Positions 1 through 12,843 of a stretch of DNA of 64,000 nt are shown piece after piece. Made by a program: the position numbers and the translations under genes. Below the pieces are notes generated by a model. The model searched no databases and was not told the DNA's origin. It was given only the letters and a program-made list of their open reading frames with translations. Source of the stretch: Sipunculus nudus (taxonomy: Eukaryota > Annelida > Sipuncula > Golfingiida > Sipunculidae); the NCBI GenBank assembly GCA_026874595.1, contig CM049307.1, positions 56,131,870-56,195,869 on the forward strand, read 5' to 3'. Numbering within the stretch: the stretch's first letter is position 1; every line of letters starts with the position of its first letter.

Positions 1-106
1 TCCTTGGATGTTTGTCAATAACGAGTCAAATTAGATTGCATCAGCCTAATCTTTAGGCTTTAAATCACGCTTGTACCTGCTTTTACGTTTATTTTACTTA
101 TTGCAG

Positions 107-1773
107 CCATTGCTCCAATCGTTTTCAAGATACTGTCCGTATTTGGCATCGGAACGATAAATACCAGAAACTATAATGTAGTAAAAGAATATGTGGAAAA
201 GGTGATCGCGGCACGTAAAAGTTCACCTGAGGTAGGTAATCATTCAAGAGTATAATATTTATTAATACTTTTTAATGAAACGGTATTTTCTGTTCTAATT
301 CAATATCTACGGTATTTCAAGTATCTGGTTATAGTGAACAAATCATTACCTTAAGGAAGTAACATATGTTGCATTCATTATTATTATTATATTATACAAA
401 CATTTTATTTAATTGCAGTAATTTGTGTTGTCTTAAAATGTTGTTTTTCATTAAAGAAACACGAAGACCTGCTGCAGATGTTGATTGATGCTGAGACACT
501 GACCCTGGATGAAGAAAACAAAGAGGGTCTCAAAGGATTAACATCCCTGAGCGAAGAAGGGGAACTAAAAGGTTATGGCCGCTGGCTTTTGAGTTAGAGT
601 TTTCTCATGATAATTTAAAAGCCCAACGTACATCATACTGAGTAAATTTGATAAAGCTATAGAATAATTTACAGATTCGAATTTAAAGCGCCATGAATTT
701 AATTTTTCCATTCGATTGAGCCAATGATCCATATATTTTTCCAGTGTTGCACATTTTAATAAATATATTAATGAACATAATATAGTGGACATATTTTAAT
801 GAACATGAATTTTATTGAAGATATAGAATGTCAAAACTGAAGAAATCGATAATAGTGCAGTCAAAATTGTGAAAATCACAAATTGTTGTTCAACTTCTTT
901 TTCTCGTTGGCGCCATTTAGTATTCAGACTCGAAAAGATTTTTTTATTTTCTCACTTGTTCATGGCAGTATAAACTTATCATATGTTATCCATGTCCTAC
1001 TTCGCGGACTATAGAAATAAAGTTTTCTCAAATTGTTTCACCTGTTGAACAGTGTATTAAATGGCGCGTATTCGCAATCAGCGTAATACCATGATTCAAA
1101 CGTGATACCATTTTAAAAGTTGGAGACATTGATAAATGTAACACGAAAATTAGAATCGCATCTTGTGTCCCTCTAGGTTTAACTTCGAAGGAGCTTTTGG
1201 CTCAAGTTATAAATTTAGTCTTGGCTGGTTACGATACGACGGGCAAAGCGATGGCTTACTTTCTGTACTGTATGGCTAAAAACCAAATCGTTCAGGAAAG
1301 TCTTTATGAGGAGATAAAAGATGTGATCGACTGTGACGTGAGTACAAGTTATGCAGTTAGGACTAACCTAGTTATTTCAACTTGCATGACAGTTTCAAGA
1401 GTATTATAATAATAGAGTTACTTAGTTACTTGAAATATCTTAACCAAAAAATGTCAGTTGGTTGGATGATTTCACTCTCACAAAGTAGATTTAAGGGTAG
1501 TAGTAATATGTTAAATCGACATTTACGTAGTATCATTCTACGCTCTCTCTACTACAAACGGTAACACATACCCATTAAGAACCTTACGTAGCTTAATAAC
1601 GCATTGATATAGACTTGTTCTCTATTTAATTTTCTTACTAATTCAAGGATCAGCTGACGTATGAATCGATTTCAAAAATGACCTACTTGGAACAGTGCAT
1701 CCAGGAAACACTACGTCTTTACCCTATTGTCCCAAGGTGCGTAGAACACTCCCATTCTGGACCGATCAGCGCA

Positions 1774-1832
<59 letters not shown>

Positions 1833-4123
1833 CTGCTTGGGACAAGGGCAGGCAAGGTTATACGTATGAAAAGAATATGATTATTGTACAAACAATATTT
1901 CCGATCAATCAGCTCGATCATATAAAGGCATGATTAGCAAGAATGCATGAACTTTATCTGTGTATTCTTTAGCTTCTGTTATGGCATCCCAAGGGCAGTT
2001 AATTATTCTTGACATAGTCGTTTATGCTGAGGGATCAGTGATATCTTAATTGTATCCGTTTTACATCCATAATTTTCGGACAAATCATATCGGTTCTCAA
2101 CCGTTTCGTGCCATCACATGACGTTTCAATATAGAACTAACAGCAAATACTTTCCAATATTCTTTTTGGGCTTTAAGCAAAATGATTTTAGAGAATAAAA
2201 ACGAGGCCACGAAACAAATTGTATAACTGTAAAAGTGCTCATCCGTGAAAATAAGTTAACATGAGTTAATATACCGACAGTTCAAAACTACGGCAAATAG
2301 AACAGATCACTGCACCTACATGTAAAAATAAGACACAAAATGTGCACAAAATGAAAATATAAGTTCACATTTCTGCAAAACAGTGCCTGTGCAAAGTCAT
2401 ACGTAAATTGATTCTGTTCAAGTCATGTTTACGTGGTTGCCTCGGAACGCAGGTAAAGAACCAATATAATAGAATGAAGAGTTAATGCACAAATCAAAAT
2501 CTTATTAACCATTACTCCGAAAGTTCTTTAGCGTATGAACATAAGTCTGAGCAGTTCAATCCACAAAGGTAGACAAAGGTAGGTTTGGGGCCGGACGACA
2601 TGAGGGAATATTTTTCAGCGAAAAGAACTTCACAAGACGGCCAATCATCTTGTATCCTCCTTTTCCAATATATTAATGTAAAGCCGGTTTTAGAAAATAT
2701 ATGCTCATTGGTTCTAAATAAAGAAAACACAGTGTTTGATAAGGTCGAGCTCTGAGAAACATTGAATAATTATATATACGTTGCCTATAGACACTACATT
2801 TACTCCTTTCTGTGCTTCTGTTATGGACTGATAAAATCGCTTAACTGGTATGAATTCTTGGCTTTTACTATCTGGGAACAAGGGCGAGTGCTCATACAAT
2901 CATATGTACAATATTAGAATAAGTTATGAAATATTATATCTCTCCTTGTAGTTATCATACATATTTACTCCTGTAAAGATACAACTTAAATCTTGGTTAC
3001 TCTTGACTTATAATATTATTAAACAGATTAAGTAAATCATTTTTAAATCATTATACAGAGTAGACCGTGTAGCCCGACGTGATGTATGCATTAAAGGAGT
3101 CTTCATTCCTCGAGACACCGTAGTTCAAGTGCCTCTGCATGCACTGCAACATGACGCAGATGTTTGGCCGGAACCATACAAATTTGACCCGGAAAGGTAA
3201 ATTTTTTAATATATTATAATAATCCTTATAAAAAAACATGTATCGTTTATTATGAACCTTTAAATATAAAAGCAAGCGCTTTCCGCTCCGCTGCAGGTTA
3301 CTTTTTATTTCAGGTTTTGCATTTTGATTTGTACTCTAGTTACAAATTGGACCCATAAAATAATCGAATGAGAGCACAAGTTGAATCAACATCTGATGAA
3401 ACACTTTGCTTCAATGTCGCATTATAAACGTCCTTGGGCTGTTTTAAGTAATGGGAGTACGAGTTTTTCTGCCTAGTAAAACAATGTTTTTCCAGCATAC
3501 GAGGGCTCTAAACATCAACATAAGACGGCACTTACTGCCAATGGGGCAATAAAGTAAATATATTATTTTTCTGTGATTATCAATTACCCTAATTGTATTT
3601 TCTTTTTTAAGATTTTCACAGAGTTCTAGGTTGAATCGTGACCATTTCTACAACAACATACCATTTGGAAAGGGTCCACGGCATTGCATCGGACAAAGAC
3701 TTGCTTTGTTGGAGATGAAAATGGCAGTTGTCAACCTCCTCCGTTCATACAGATTTTCCTCGACGCAGGTAAACATATAATAAGATAACACATATGTACA
3801 AGGGTTTGCATTACATGAGAATGGGGGCTCTTAATAACAAATATAAAGGCATTAAATAAATCAAATTCAAGTGCAGATTCTATAAAATGTCATCAATTGC
3901 AAATACAAATGCACTTTTAAAATTTGCTTTTGAACGCTTGATATTAAGATATGTTTATATATATTCGAATGGAAATAATTGAAGTAATTATACTTCATTT
4001 GAATTGGAGCTTTTAAACCAGTCATAGTTGAATTTATTATACTTGCAGATGGTCCTCAACGTTGATCCCAATGCATATGATATTTCAAATCATGGACTAA
4101 GGATCAAAGTGGATCGTCGTTGA
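107..4123 (+). CDS. Cytochrome P450, 3' part of gene (seven exons)
   Basis: Haem-thiolate monooxygenase of the CYP3/CYP5-like clan, normally anchored in the ER and using NADPH-P450 reductase. Exons read by eye: 107-231, 457-571, 1177-1337, 1648-1736, 3059-3196, 3612-3768 and 4049-4123 (TGA stop). All have AG/GT borders and phases join cleanly, giving about 285 residues of a protein that is usually near 500. Seen in order: the I-helix oxygen-binding motif AGYDTT (exon 3), the K-helix ExxR as ETLR (exon 4), the [11 protein letters not shown] segment (exons 5-6), and the haem loop [10 protein letters not shown] with its Cys ligand (exon 6). No internal stop or frameshift was found, so this part looks functional. 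The N-terminal anchor and substrate-recognition exons lie left of the window. Clan assignment is inference from overall resemblance; the substrate is unknown. Confidence 0.93.
1779..1831. repeat. (AT)n microsatellite in a P450 intron
   Basis: Pure TA dinucleotide run within the intron between the exons ending at 1736 and starting at 3059. It creates spurious open frames of alternating Tyr-Ile. Confidence 0.95.
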
Positions 4124-4236
4124 GTGCGATGTTACTAATTGTGACGAATTAGTCCTTCGACTCATTTGCAAATTTGTTTTGCCAAATATTTAAACCAATC
4201 AATTACAGTTTATATATGTTTGTTTGTTTGATGTTT

Positions 4237-4275
<39 letters not shown>

Positions 4276-5430
4276 CGAAAGCTTAATAATGATCCAGTGT
4301 TTACTCGCCGTTTGTGTAACCGTTGAGTTTTCAGAACAACACAAAAGGTTGAGACCGTCACACCGACGAGAGCCAACACCGTACTCTGTATCCTCATAGC
4401 ACTGGTTACTATAAGTATACCGATGTTTTACTTAATCATCACTTTAAATGCGGTTTTATTTCATTAGGCTTTTACAGTTTCATTTACAATCAGTTGGACG
4501 TTCCAAGTTTTACAATTTACATCTGTCAAGAAACTGCTTTTTAGCGTTGAGCATATATTATTCCAAGACAAAACCCATCTGGAAGATACCCATGATTAAA
4601 TCTCTTTATCACGCATGTCACAATTGTCCACAATTTACGCGTTTATTGTTTTTAATTAATATGCCCCTAGTCATGCACCCACCCGCGCCTGTCAAAATGT
4701 CATTGATCACATGATGAAAAGAATCGCTTTGTACATATAACAAGATAAACTGAAATAAAGGCGATATACTAACCACCCTATTGGTCATTAACGGAATGTG
4801 GTTCATCCTTTCATTTTTACACATGATCATAATACGATGTAAAATTATTATTTTATACGATTTTATATTTGTTATATACGTTACAATTATGCACATATAA
4901 ACCGAGACTTATATAATTACATGTTAATTTTAAAATAAAATACAAAGAAAGCTTTACCTGATATATCCTGCATGGAGATTACAAAGATCTTGACGATTAT
5001 ATTAATCACTTTCATCTTATTTGTTTGGACAAATAAATATAAGGGTACCTCATAGTTACCTTTGGTTTCTTTCGTTTTCTATTCATTTAAGTTTCAGTCA
5101 ACCTTGTCTGCAAATCGTACCGCCCAACTAACTGGTTCAAATAAACATTTTTTTAGTATACGTTGTGCAAAAGTTAAAAATTATGAAAGTAACACTGATC
5201 TTATATCTGAATTACTAATGAAAGTGAAACATGGAACTATATTCTTTAGAAACATTCCTGTTAATAATTCGGGTAATGTAATGGTTTTAGATAAAACAAG
5301 CATTCATCACGCATTTTTAAGCTTTTCACATGAAATACTAATACCTAATCAGAGAGACCTTTATTTACTAAATGGTTATTAATTATTAACTGGTTCCCTT
5401 TGATTTAACATGGAAAAGAAGCAATGGTGT
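4124..5430. other. Intergenic, no gene recognised
   Basis: AT-rich DNA after the P450 stop. It includes an (AT)n run at about 4241-4271 and an AATAAA at 4754-4759 that could serve as a distant poly(A) signal for the P450. A 106-codon open frame on the plus strand at 5062-5382 has no domain, repeat or homologue I recognise and may be chance. Confidence 0.5.
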
Positions 5431-7014
5431 GGTTTTTAGCTCAGCTGACTGAAAGTCATCTGAGCTATAGCGATCACCCTTTGTCCAGCGTCCGTCCGTC
5501 TGGCCGTCCGGCCGTACGTTAACAGGGCACAATTCGTAACCGCTGGACCTGGAATCTTCTCACTTGACATCCCGGGAGGTCCATGAAAATCTCTTTGGAA
5601 ACCTGAAATAAGGTCTCAGTTACCCATGTCCTTCAAGCTATGGGGCTCCGAAGTACCCCCCAGAATAATGAAAAATTTAATACAAAAGTTAAAGTATCTG
5701 AATAATTACTGCATTGATCACCATGATTCTTTGCATGAATATTGATCATGGGATGCTCCATCACTTCCTGCAGATTGGTGGCGCCACCTGTATTTTTTTT
5801 CCAATTTTTACGATTTTTTTTTCTCTTTTTTTCAGACCTGCAATGAAACTGTCATCTGTTAACAGGGCACAAATCGTAACCACTGGACCTGGTTTCTTCA
5901 AACTTAATATCCAGCGAGGTCAATGAAAAATCTCCATGAAAACCTTAAATTAGGTCTCTGGTATCCATATCTTTTGAGCTATGGGGCTCCGAAATACCCC
6001 CCAGAATAATGCAAAATTTGATACAAAAGCTCAAGTATCTGAATAATTACTGCATTGATCACCATGATTCTTTGCATGAATATTGATCATGGGATGTTCC
6101 ATCACTTCCTGCAGACTGGTGGCGCCACCTGTTCTTTTTCCAATGTTAACAATTTTTTCTCTCTTTTTTTCAGAACCGCAATGAAAATGTCATCTGTTAA
6201 CAGGGCACAAATCGTAACCACTGGACCTGGATTCTTCAAACTTTATATCCAGGGAGGTCCATGAAAAATCTCTTAAAAAACTTGAAATTAGGTCTCTGTT
6301 ACCAATAGCTTTTGAGCTATGGGGCTCCGAAGTACCCCCCAGGATAATGCAAAATTTGATACAAAAGCTCAAGTATCTGAATAATTACTGCCTTGATCAC
6401 CATGATTCTTTGCATGAATATTGGTCATGAAATATTCCATCACTTCATGCAGACTGGTGGCGCCACCTGAATTTTTTCCAATTTTTACCATTTTTTTTTT
6501 TCTTTTTTTCAGACCTGCAATGAAACTGTCATCTGTTAACAGGGCACAAATCATAACCACTGGACCTGGGTTCTTCAAACTTAATATCCAGGGAGGTCAA
6601 TGTAAAATCTCCCTAAAAACCTGAAATTAGGTCTCTGTTATCTATATTCGTTGAGTTATGGGGGTCGTAAATACCCCCTAGAACAATTAAAAATTTGATA
6701 CAAACAAAAGCTCCAGTATCTGAATAACTAATGCCTTGATAGCCATGATTCTTGGGATATATATTGATCATGGAGTGTTTCATCAGTTCCTGCAGACTGG
6801 TGGTACTACCTGTATTTTTTTTCAATTTTTTACGCATTTTCTTACAATTTATGAGTCCTTTAAATGAAGTTGTCGTCTATCCAAAAGCCCACTGAAACCC
6901 ATTAATAAGGACTCTTCACAAAATTCATGGTTTGTTTGCACTCTGGCAGTCATTTTGCTCAGTTTTGAATATTCCCTGAATTCAGCTGAGCGTCATGGCC
7001 CATGGGCCACTAGT
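5431..7014 (+). mobile_element. Helitron/Helentron-like non-autonomous element with tandem core
   Basis: The element opens with a near-perfect hairpin at 5438-5466 (12-base arms AGCTCAGCTGAC and GTCATCTGAGCT around TGAAA). It then runs through a GTCCGTCCGTC tract and four tandem units, and closes with CAGCTGAGC, the 12-bp palindrome GGCCCATGGGCC (6997-7008) and ACTAG. A terminal hairpin followed by CTAG fits the Helitron 3' rule (hairpin then CTRR). Subterminal inverted repeats with central tandem repeats are known from the pearl/BIV160-type elements of bivalves. No transposase is encoded. Exact 5' and 3' ends are uncertain by a few bases. Confidence 0.6.
5518..6870 (+). repeat. Four ~340-bp tandem units inside the Helentron-like element
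   Basis: The anchor GTTAACAGGGCACAA recurs at 5518, 5858, 6196 and 6535. A second anchor beginning GAATAA recurs at 5700, 6041, 6379 and 6722. Period is therefore 338-343 bp. Units differ by scattered substitutions and by length of a T-rich tract. Open frames here are repeat artefacts. Confidence 0.92.
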
Positions 7015-8995
7015 TGAGGTTTCCAGCCCCACAAGGTTATACATTTGACCTCATGACCTAGACGCTATGTCTCTTTCTGTTGGCAAGTCGGAGTTTGTCA
7101 GGTACTGCAGGATGCGGTACAAAACTTACAGAAAATAAATTTGCAGGTGCGCATAAACGTAATTTGATATGCCGTTGTGCAATAAAAATATTCATAAACG
7201 TTTGTTCCCTTTTTATTGACGATTTATTTAATATCATTTGAGACAATAACACATCTTCTATGATTCAAAAGGACATCGATGTTGAAGCCCGCATATTGTC
7301 ACATCCCGGTTATTATCATAATTAATGCATGCACCACAGACATGACAATCAGCGGGCTTGACTGTATGTCCATTTTTAGCGTATATCAAGTCGATGTGTC
7401 CTCCGAGGCATGAACATACACCAGACGCTCTATATCCGTTCTTGGCCGCTAATGCTGCTGGTAAAGCAACTACAGAAGTCTGGTCTCTACCTGGTACCGT
7501 GACTAGTCAGAGCGCGCAACATTACCTTGGCATTACTGGACCCGAAACACCAGGCAACCCCTATTGAATACCCCTATTGTCACTTGACAAATTACCCTGT
7601 CCGGCGAACTGACTCTTCTTTCAACAAATACAAGGATACAGCTAAAACTGAGAATAGATACCATAATTAGACAAAATAGGGCAAACCTGCCCGCATGACA
7701 CAATTCACTTCAAGACAAATATAGTTGTTCATAACCGACTTAAACAATCCCATGCACCTTGTTACACCGTATCCTCAGGTGTCACTTGCACGGCCAACTT
7801 TTTTATGGCGAAACTAGAAACTTTTGCCAAAAATTGAATTGCCATGTACATCATGATTAAACATTGAACATTTAAAGTACCGACTTCTTAACTCCACAAT
7901 ACTTCCTGTAGAGTTATGAGATTAAAATCCAAATTATTTTTTGTCCTTAATTTAACGATTTGATTGAATAAACAACACAATACATATGTTTTAAACTCTA
8001 TTAGTTGGTGAAATAGGTGGCTTGAATCAGTGCTTAGAAAGAAATACAGGTAGGCTACACTTCATAGCCAAATCACACTTGATGAACTAGTTCTCCACAA
8101 CAGCTAAAATGGCTGACCAAACATACCCATACCACTGACACATGTAGGAGGCTCATATTAAGCTTTACATGCGCAGTCACCCTAATTTGTATATTCAAGA
8201 TTGCCCTAAGTCGTCGTGAGGACAACCAATCTTAAAATTGTCATAAGACTCCTACCTTCACAAATCCATAAAAAACTGTGTACTATAAACAATTCATAGG
8301 TTCGCTATGGAATATATATAGGCGGCAACTCGACTTATATGTGCCTTCACATTCTGTAAAAATGAAATAGACTACAATTGAAAAGGATTCTTATGACGCT
8401 CCGCATTGTACTGAAACCAAAGCTTGCTGTTTGACAGTAGTACGTTTTTATATGATGTAGAATGTTGCTATTCAGACCATGCACCCTGCGCCACTAATAT
8501 TAGAAATGTGAACATTAACAACCATCAGGGATTGCGAGACGAGTCATGGAACAGTCCTTATAAACCTTGAAAATACCTTGCTTATACACCTTCAGTGTTT
8601 GAGTGCAACACGGAAATAGGTATGAGGTAAGGCACTTACATCATTGAACAAAAAATCTAACCATTAAGTGGCGCCATTTCCTAGGGAAGGGGGTAACAAT
8701 TACTGTTACCGGACCTGAAGTTACACATTCTAGGCTTTTCACAAAGCTCAGAACAGAGTCCAGAAGAGTTTTGTCCATAATTTCCCACTGCACATTTTGC
8801 GGAACATAAAGAAAGCGATATATAATGCTGGCCAAGCCTATCGCTATTTAATTCTGTACACATAGTCATTATCGCTAACACAAAAATATAGAATGACTAT
8901 CCTCGTCATATGCAATTATTAGAATGATTAAGATATCATATATTATTGACACAAGATTTATTTTACGTACCTCTGTTACATAAAGAACTGGTTTA
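7015..8995. other. Intergenic, nothing recognised
   Basis: Non-repetitive AT-rich sequence with only short open frames (for example 7358-7567 plus, 8641-8881 minus), none with recognisable domains. No RNA gene was seen. Confidence 0.5.
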
Positions 8996-9002
8996 CACGT
9001 TC

Positions 9003-9659
9003 GAGTGTTACGCATGGAAGGTGTTACGCATGGAAGGTTGATATATTGTTATAAAAGTATTAATGTTACAGATTGAAGGTTGATATTTTTGTTTACACCT
9101 ACCATTGTTACACAAAGGAGGCTGATATCTTAGTTTATACGGACCATTGTAACCCACAGAAGGCTGCTATCTTGGTTAGCACTTAACTTGTAACACATAG
9201 AAGGTTGATACCCTGGTTTACATGTACCGTTGTTAAACACAGAAGGCTGATATCTTTGTTTACACGTACAATTGTTACACATAGAAGGCTGATATCTTGG
9301 TTTACACGTACAATTATAACACACAGAAGGCTGATTTCTTGTTTTGCATTTAACAATATTACACATAGAAAGTTGATACCCTGGTTTCCATGTACCGTTG
9401 TTAAGCATAGAAGGCTCTGTATATAACACCTAGCCACCACCTTAGGTTACATGTTTTTCCCTTTTGTCAACATTCCTGTGTTTATTAATTTGTTGTTGAT
9501 AAACAAGTTTTCTTAACTAGAATAAGCTTATATCATTAATGTATGCAGAGAGAAAGCCAGAAATCAGATGAATTATTTTCACAAGGTAGGTGAATGGGCA
9601 TCTTTAAATGTCAGAGGTCGCTTGTTAAATATTATAATTGATTAATATATTGAATTATT
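9003..9659. repeat. 42-bp minisatellite array, copy A, with 3' flank
   Basis: About ten units of 42 bp, with AAGGCTGATATC-type anchors at 9243, 9285 and 9327. Because 42 is divisible by three, several frames stay open. One minus frame encodes a 14-residue repeat NCTCKPRYQPSMCN, another IVRVNQDISLLCVT. A unique 240-bp tail follows. The whole block is repeated downstream. It is more likely a minisatellite than a gene, because two minus frames and one plus frame are open and no splice or start context stands out. Confidence 0.88.
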
Positions 9660-10315
9660 GTTACGCATGGAAGGTTGATATATTGTTTTAAAAGTATTAA
9701 TGTTACACATGGAAGGTTGATATCTTTGTTTACACCTACCATCGTTACACACAGAAGGCTGATATCTTAGTTTACACGTACCATTGTAACACACAGAAGG
9801 CTGATATCTTGGTTAGCACTTAACAATGTTACACATAGAAGGTTGATACCCTGGTTTACACGTAGCGATGTTACACATAAAAGGCTGATATCTTGGATTA
9901 CACGTACAACTGTTACACATAGAAGGCTGATATCTTGGTTTACACGTACAATTATAACACACAGAAAGCTGATATCTTGTTTTGCACTTAACAATGTTAC
10001 ACATAGAAGGTTGATACCCTGTTTACGTGTACCGTTGTTAAACATAGAAGGCTCTGTATATATGTGACCTAGCTACCACCTTAGGTTACATGTTTTTCCC
10101 GTTTGTCATCATTCCTGTGTTTACTTATTTGTTGTTGATAAACAAGTTCATTGCTTATAGTAAGTTTTCCTAACTATAGTAAGCTTAGTTCATTAATGTA
10201 TGCAGAGAGAAAGCCAGAAATCTGATGAATTCTTTTTCACAAGGTAGGTGAAGGGGCCTTTAAATGTCAGAGGTCGCTTGTTAAATATTATAATTGTTTA
10301 ATATATGGAATAATT
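9660..10315. repeat. 42-bp minisatellite array, copy B, with 3' flank
   Basis: Direct duplicate of the preceding block: the phrase GTTACGCATGGAAGGTTG begins at 9023 in copy A and 9660 in copy B, a 637-bp offset. The tails match through the GCAGAGAGAAAGCC and GTCAGAGGTCGCTTG segments with scattered substitutions and small indels. The duplication therefore includes non-repeat DNA and is not simply array growth. Confidence 0.88.
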
Positions 10316-11056
10316 TACACCTTTCATATAATCTGTACCCCAGGCTAGTTATTTATTTTTTTGGAAAGAAAGTTCTTTGGGACCCCTCGTAAAACAACAA
10401 GGATAACTACAGGTAGTTAACCCGTCCTATAGTCTGTTCCACGGTAGCGTGCCTTTTTTTTAACTCACAGATCAGATCAAAGAAAGCTGCAATGGAGGCA
10501 TGAGATAAAGGCCTTTTTAACTTGCATGAAAAAAAAACATACCTTGTTAAATTTTTAAGAACTTCATTAAAATCAATATAAAAGAAAACAGTCTATTTTA
10601 TACAACATCTCAATTAATCTGATGAAGGACAAGGTCACCGGTCACATGCTCAAACAACATTTAAAATATGCAGATTTTTTTTTTGAGTGTCGTAAATATT
10701 CTAAAGAAAGTAACTGTAAAAGTTAGGTTGCTTACTCATGACAGAGGCCATGTCACTTGGCTAAAACAAACGGGTGCAAAATATATAATATCGTTTTTTT
10801 GTTACATAGTTTTACATCTTATATAAGGCTTTTGCACCCGCGTAAGCTTACGTGTCAAATTGTGTTTTAATGTATAAGTTTCGGATAATAGTCATCAATT
10901 TTAATGAGCACCCTATGTAACACACTATAGCATTAGAAACTTTAGACATTGCTCCTGTAATAATTATATCTTCTTTAGTAAACCTAAGTACTATATTCTG
11001 TCAAATTGTTAAGTACCTCGTAACTGTCATTGAGCCATAAATCATAAAAAGACTCT
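10316..11056. other. Intergenic, nothing recognised
   Basis: AT-rich sequence with poly(T)/poly(A) runs and no coding or RNA signal that I can support. Confidence 0.5.
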
Positions 11057-11332
11057 TTAGGCCAAAAAAAATAAGGTATGGTTCTCTGGCACTTTTTTTT
11101 CAGAAATCAGTGCGGGCGGGCGGTATTTGATTTTTTACCTTTTTTGAATGTTTCAATAAAAATGTTATATGATCAGGGAAAAGCAAGAAAATAGCAATAT
11201 TTCTTGCTAAACAGGTAAAATCACTACATAAGTTGTATTATTTATGTTCTTGAAGATAAAAAGCAAGATAAAAAGTTTTGATGCGGGGGGTTAAAATTGA
11301 AGTGAGTATACCTTTTATTTTTTTTGGCCTAA
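11057..11332. mobile_element. MITE with TTAGGCC terminal inverted repeats
   Basis: The left end begins TTAGGCCAAAAAAAATAAGG and the right end is its inverse (CCTTTTATTTTTTTTGGCC then TAA), about 276 bp apart. It contains no ORF. A shorter relative with the same left end plus GGTATGGTTCTC lies at 36575-36680, so this is a family. The superfamily is not identifiable from the ends alone. Confidence 0.7.
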
Positions 11333-11379
11333 GCTTTAGCTTTAAGGTTCAACTGTATGTGAACTGCAAGAACAATATC

Positions 11380-11440
<61 letters not shown>
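11380..11440. repeat. (AT)n microsatellite
   Basis: Pure TA run of roughly 60 bp just right of the MITE and about 300 bp downstream of the CRYL1-like stop codon. Confidence 0.95.
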
Positions 11441-11442
<2 letters not shown>

Positions 11443-11740
11443 GTCATAGGGAGAACACCCTGTATTTTCTTGATCAAACACGGGTTAAACACCAACAGGT
11501 GAGACTGTTAGAATTCAGTGAGGTTTATCTTGCATATGGGGTTCATTCTCTCTCTGTTTAAAAATATAGTATATAGCTGTTACGTATCTAAATAGCATAT
11601 TTATCAATATTCCTGTAGTATCTAACAGATGCGTGCAATATAGTGGTAGGTGACCTGTAATATAGATTACCAGCTTACCACCTTAAAATCTATAGTTTGA
11701 ATTAGTTATGTACTTCTCTTAATTTCTCCATAATTTAATG

Positions 11741-12610
11741 TCAATCCTTTGTTGTTTCCTGCATATCTCGTTTAAGTTTTGCAAGAGCAGCCAGCCGAGC
11801 GTTTCGATTGGCCCGGTATGATTCCAGAGCGCTCAAAGGAAACCTTTTCGAAATATCTCGATTAATCCTATCACATGTCGCCCCTGACCACTTCGCAGCG
11901 GGGCCAAAACTGCTACAGATTTGATACACGTAATCACCAAAACCTTCGATCCACGTTTGCCAGCCTAGGATAAATAAAACATGATCTTGTTAGCTCTTAA
12001 TTCCATCGTGGTAAAAAACTTAAATTACACAGTCATGTCATATAGTAGATTTTTGCGCATATAATTATATGTGCCTTGACACGTTCGAGTAACCATAGTA
12101 AATGTTCAACCAAGTATAACACCAAGCAGACAGTATCCTGCAATTTTGCTGTAAAACGCCGTTTGAAATAATGCTGTCTTACCGACTAAAAGTTTGATAA
12201 CCATATTAAGTCTGACAACCCTTATTAGGGTAACTGATGTATAACTAACGGGTATAACTAAGGAGTATAACAGACAGTATCCTGCAATTTTGCTGTAAAA
12301 CGCCGTTTGAAATAATGCTGTCTTGACGACTAAAAGTTTGATTAACTTAAAGGATTCAATGGAAGTGAGGGAATGTTGCGAAAACTCAGCTTTATGTCTA
12401 TTCAGTCTTTTAGATACTTAACGGTACCTTGTGCATATAATGAAAAATGAGCCATATACAAAGGTAAAAACACTTCCTGCACTAAATTCACCTGTAGTGT
12501 TTAAATGGCATGTCTCAAAAGGACCATTGAAAGCATAGCGCATACCAAGCCCCTCAGACATGGCCTTGTCAATATCTTCTACAGATACGATGTCTTGCTG
12601 TCAATAAAAA

Positions 12611-12672
<62 letters not shown>

Positions 12673-12801
12673 ACGATGAAGAAAATTCGAATTCTAACAA
12701 CATTCACATGAGGATCGGTGAATTTAGTGTTGTTTATCTTCATCATTATATCGCTCTTGCCTTGTCAGAAAGCCATAGAGAACTTTACACCGAAGGGTAA
12801 C

Positions 12802-12843
<42 letters not shown>

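Noticed and set aside
9003-10315. Possible CRISPR-like array
   Set aside because: Units are contiguous 42-bp repeats with no unique spacers, in a eukaryotic genome; it is a minisatellite.
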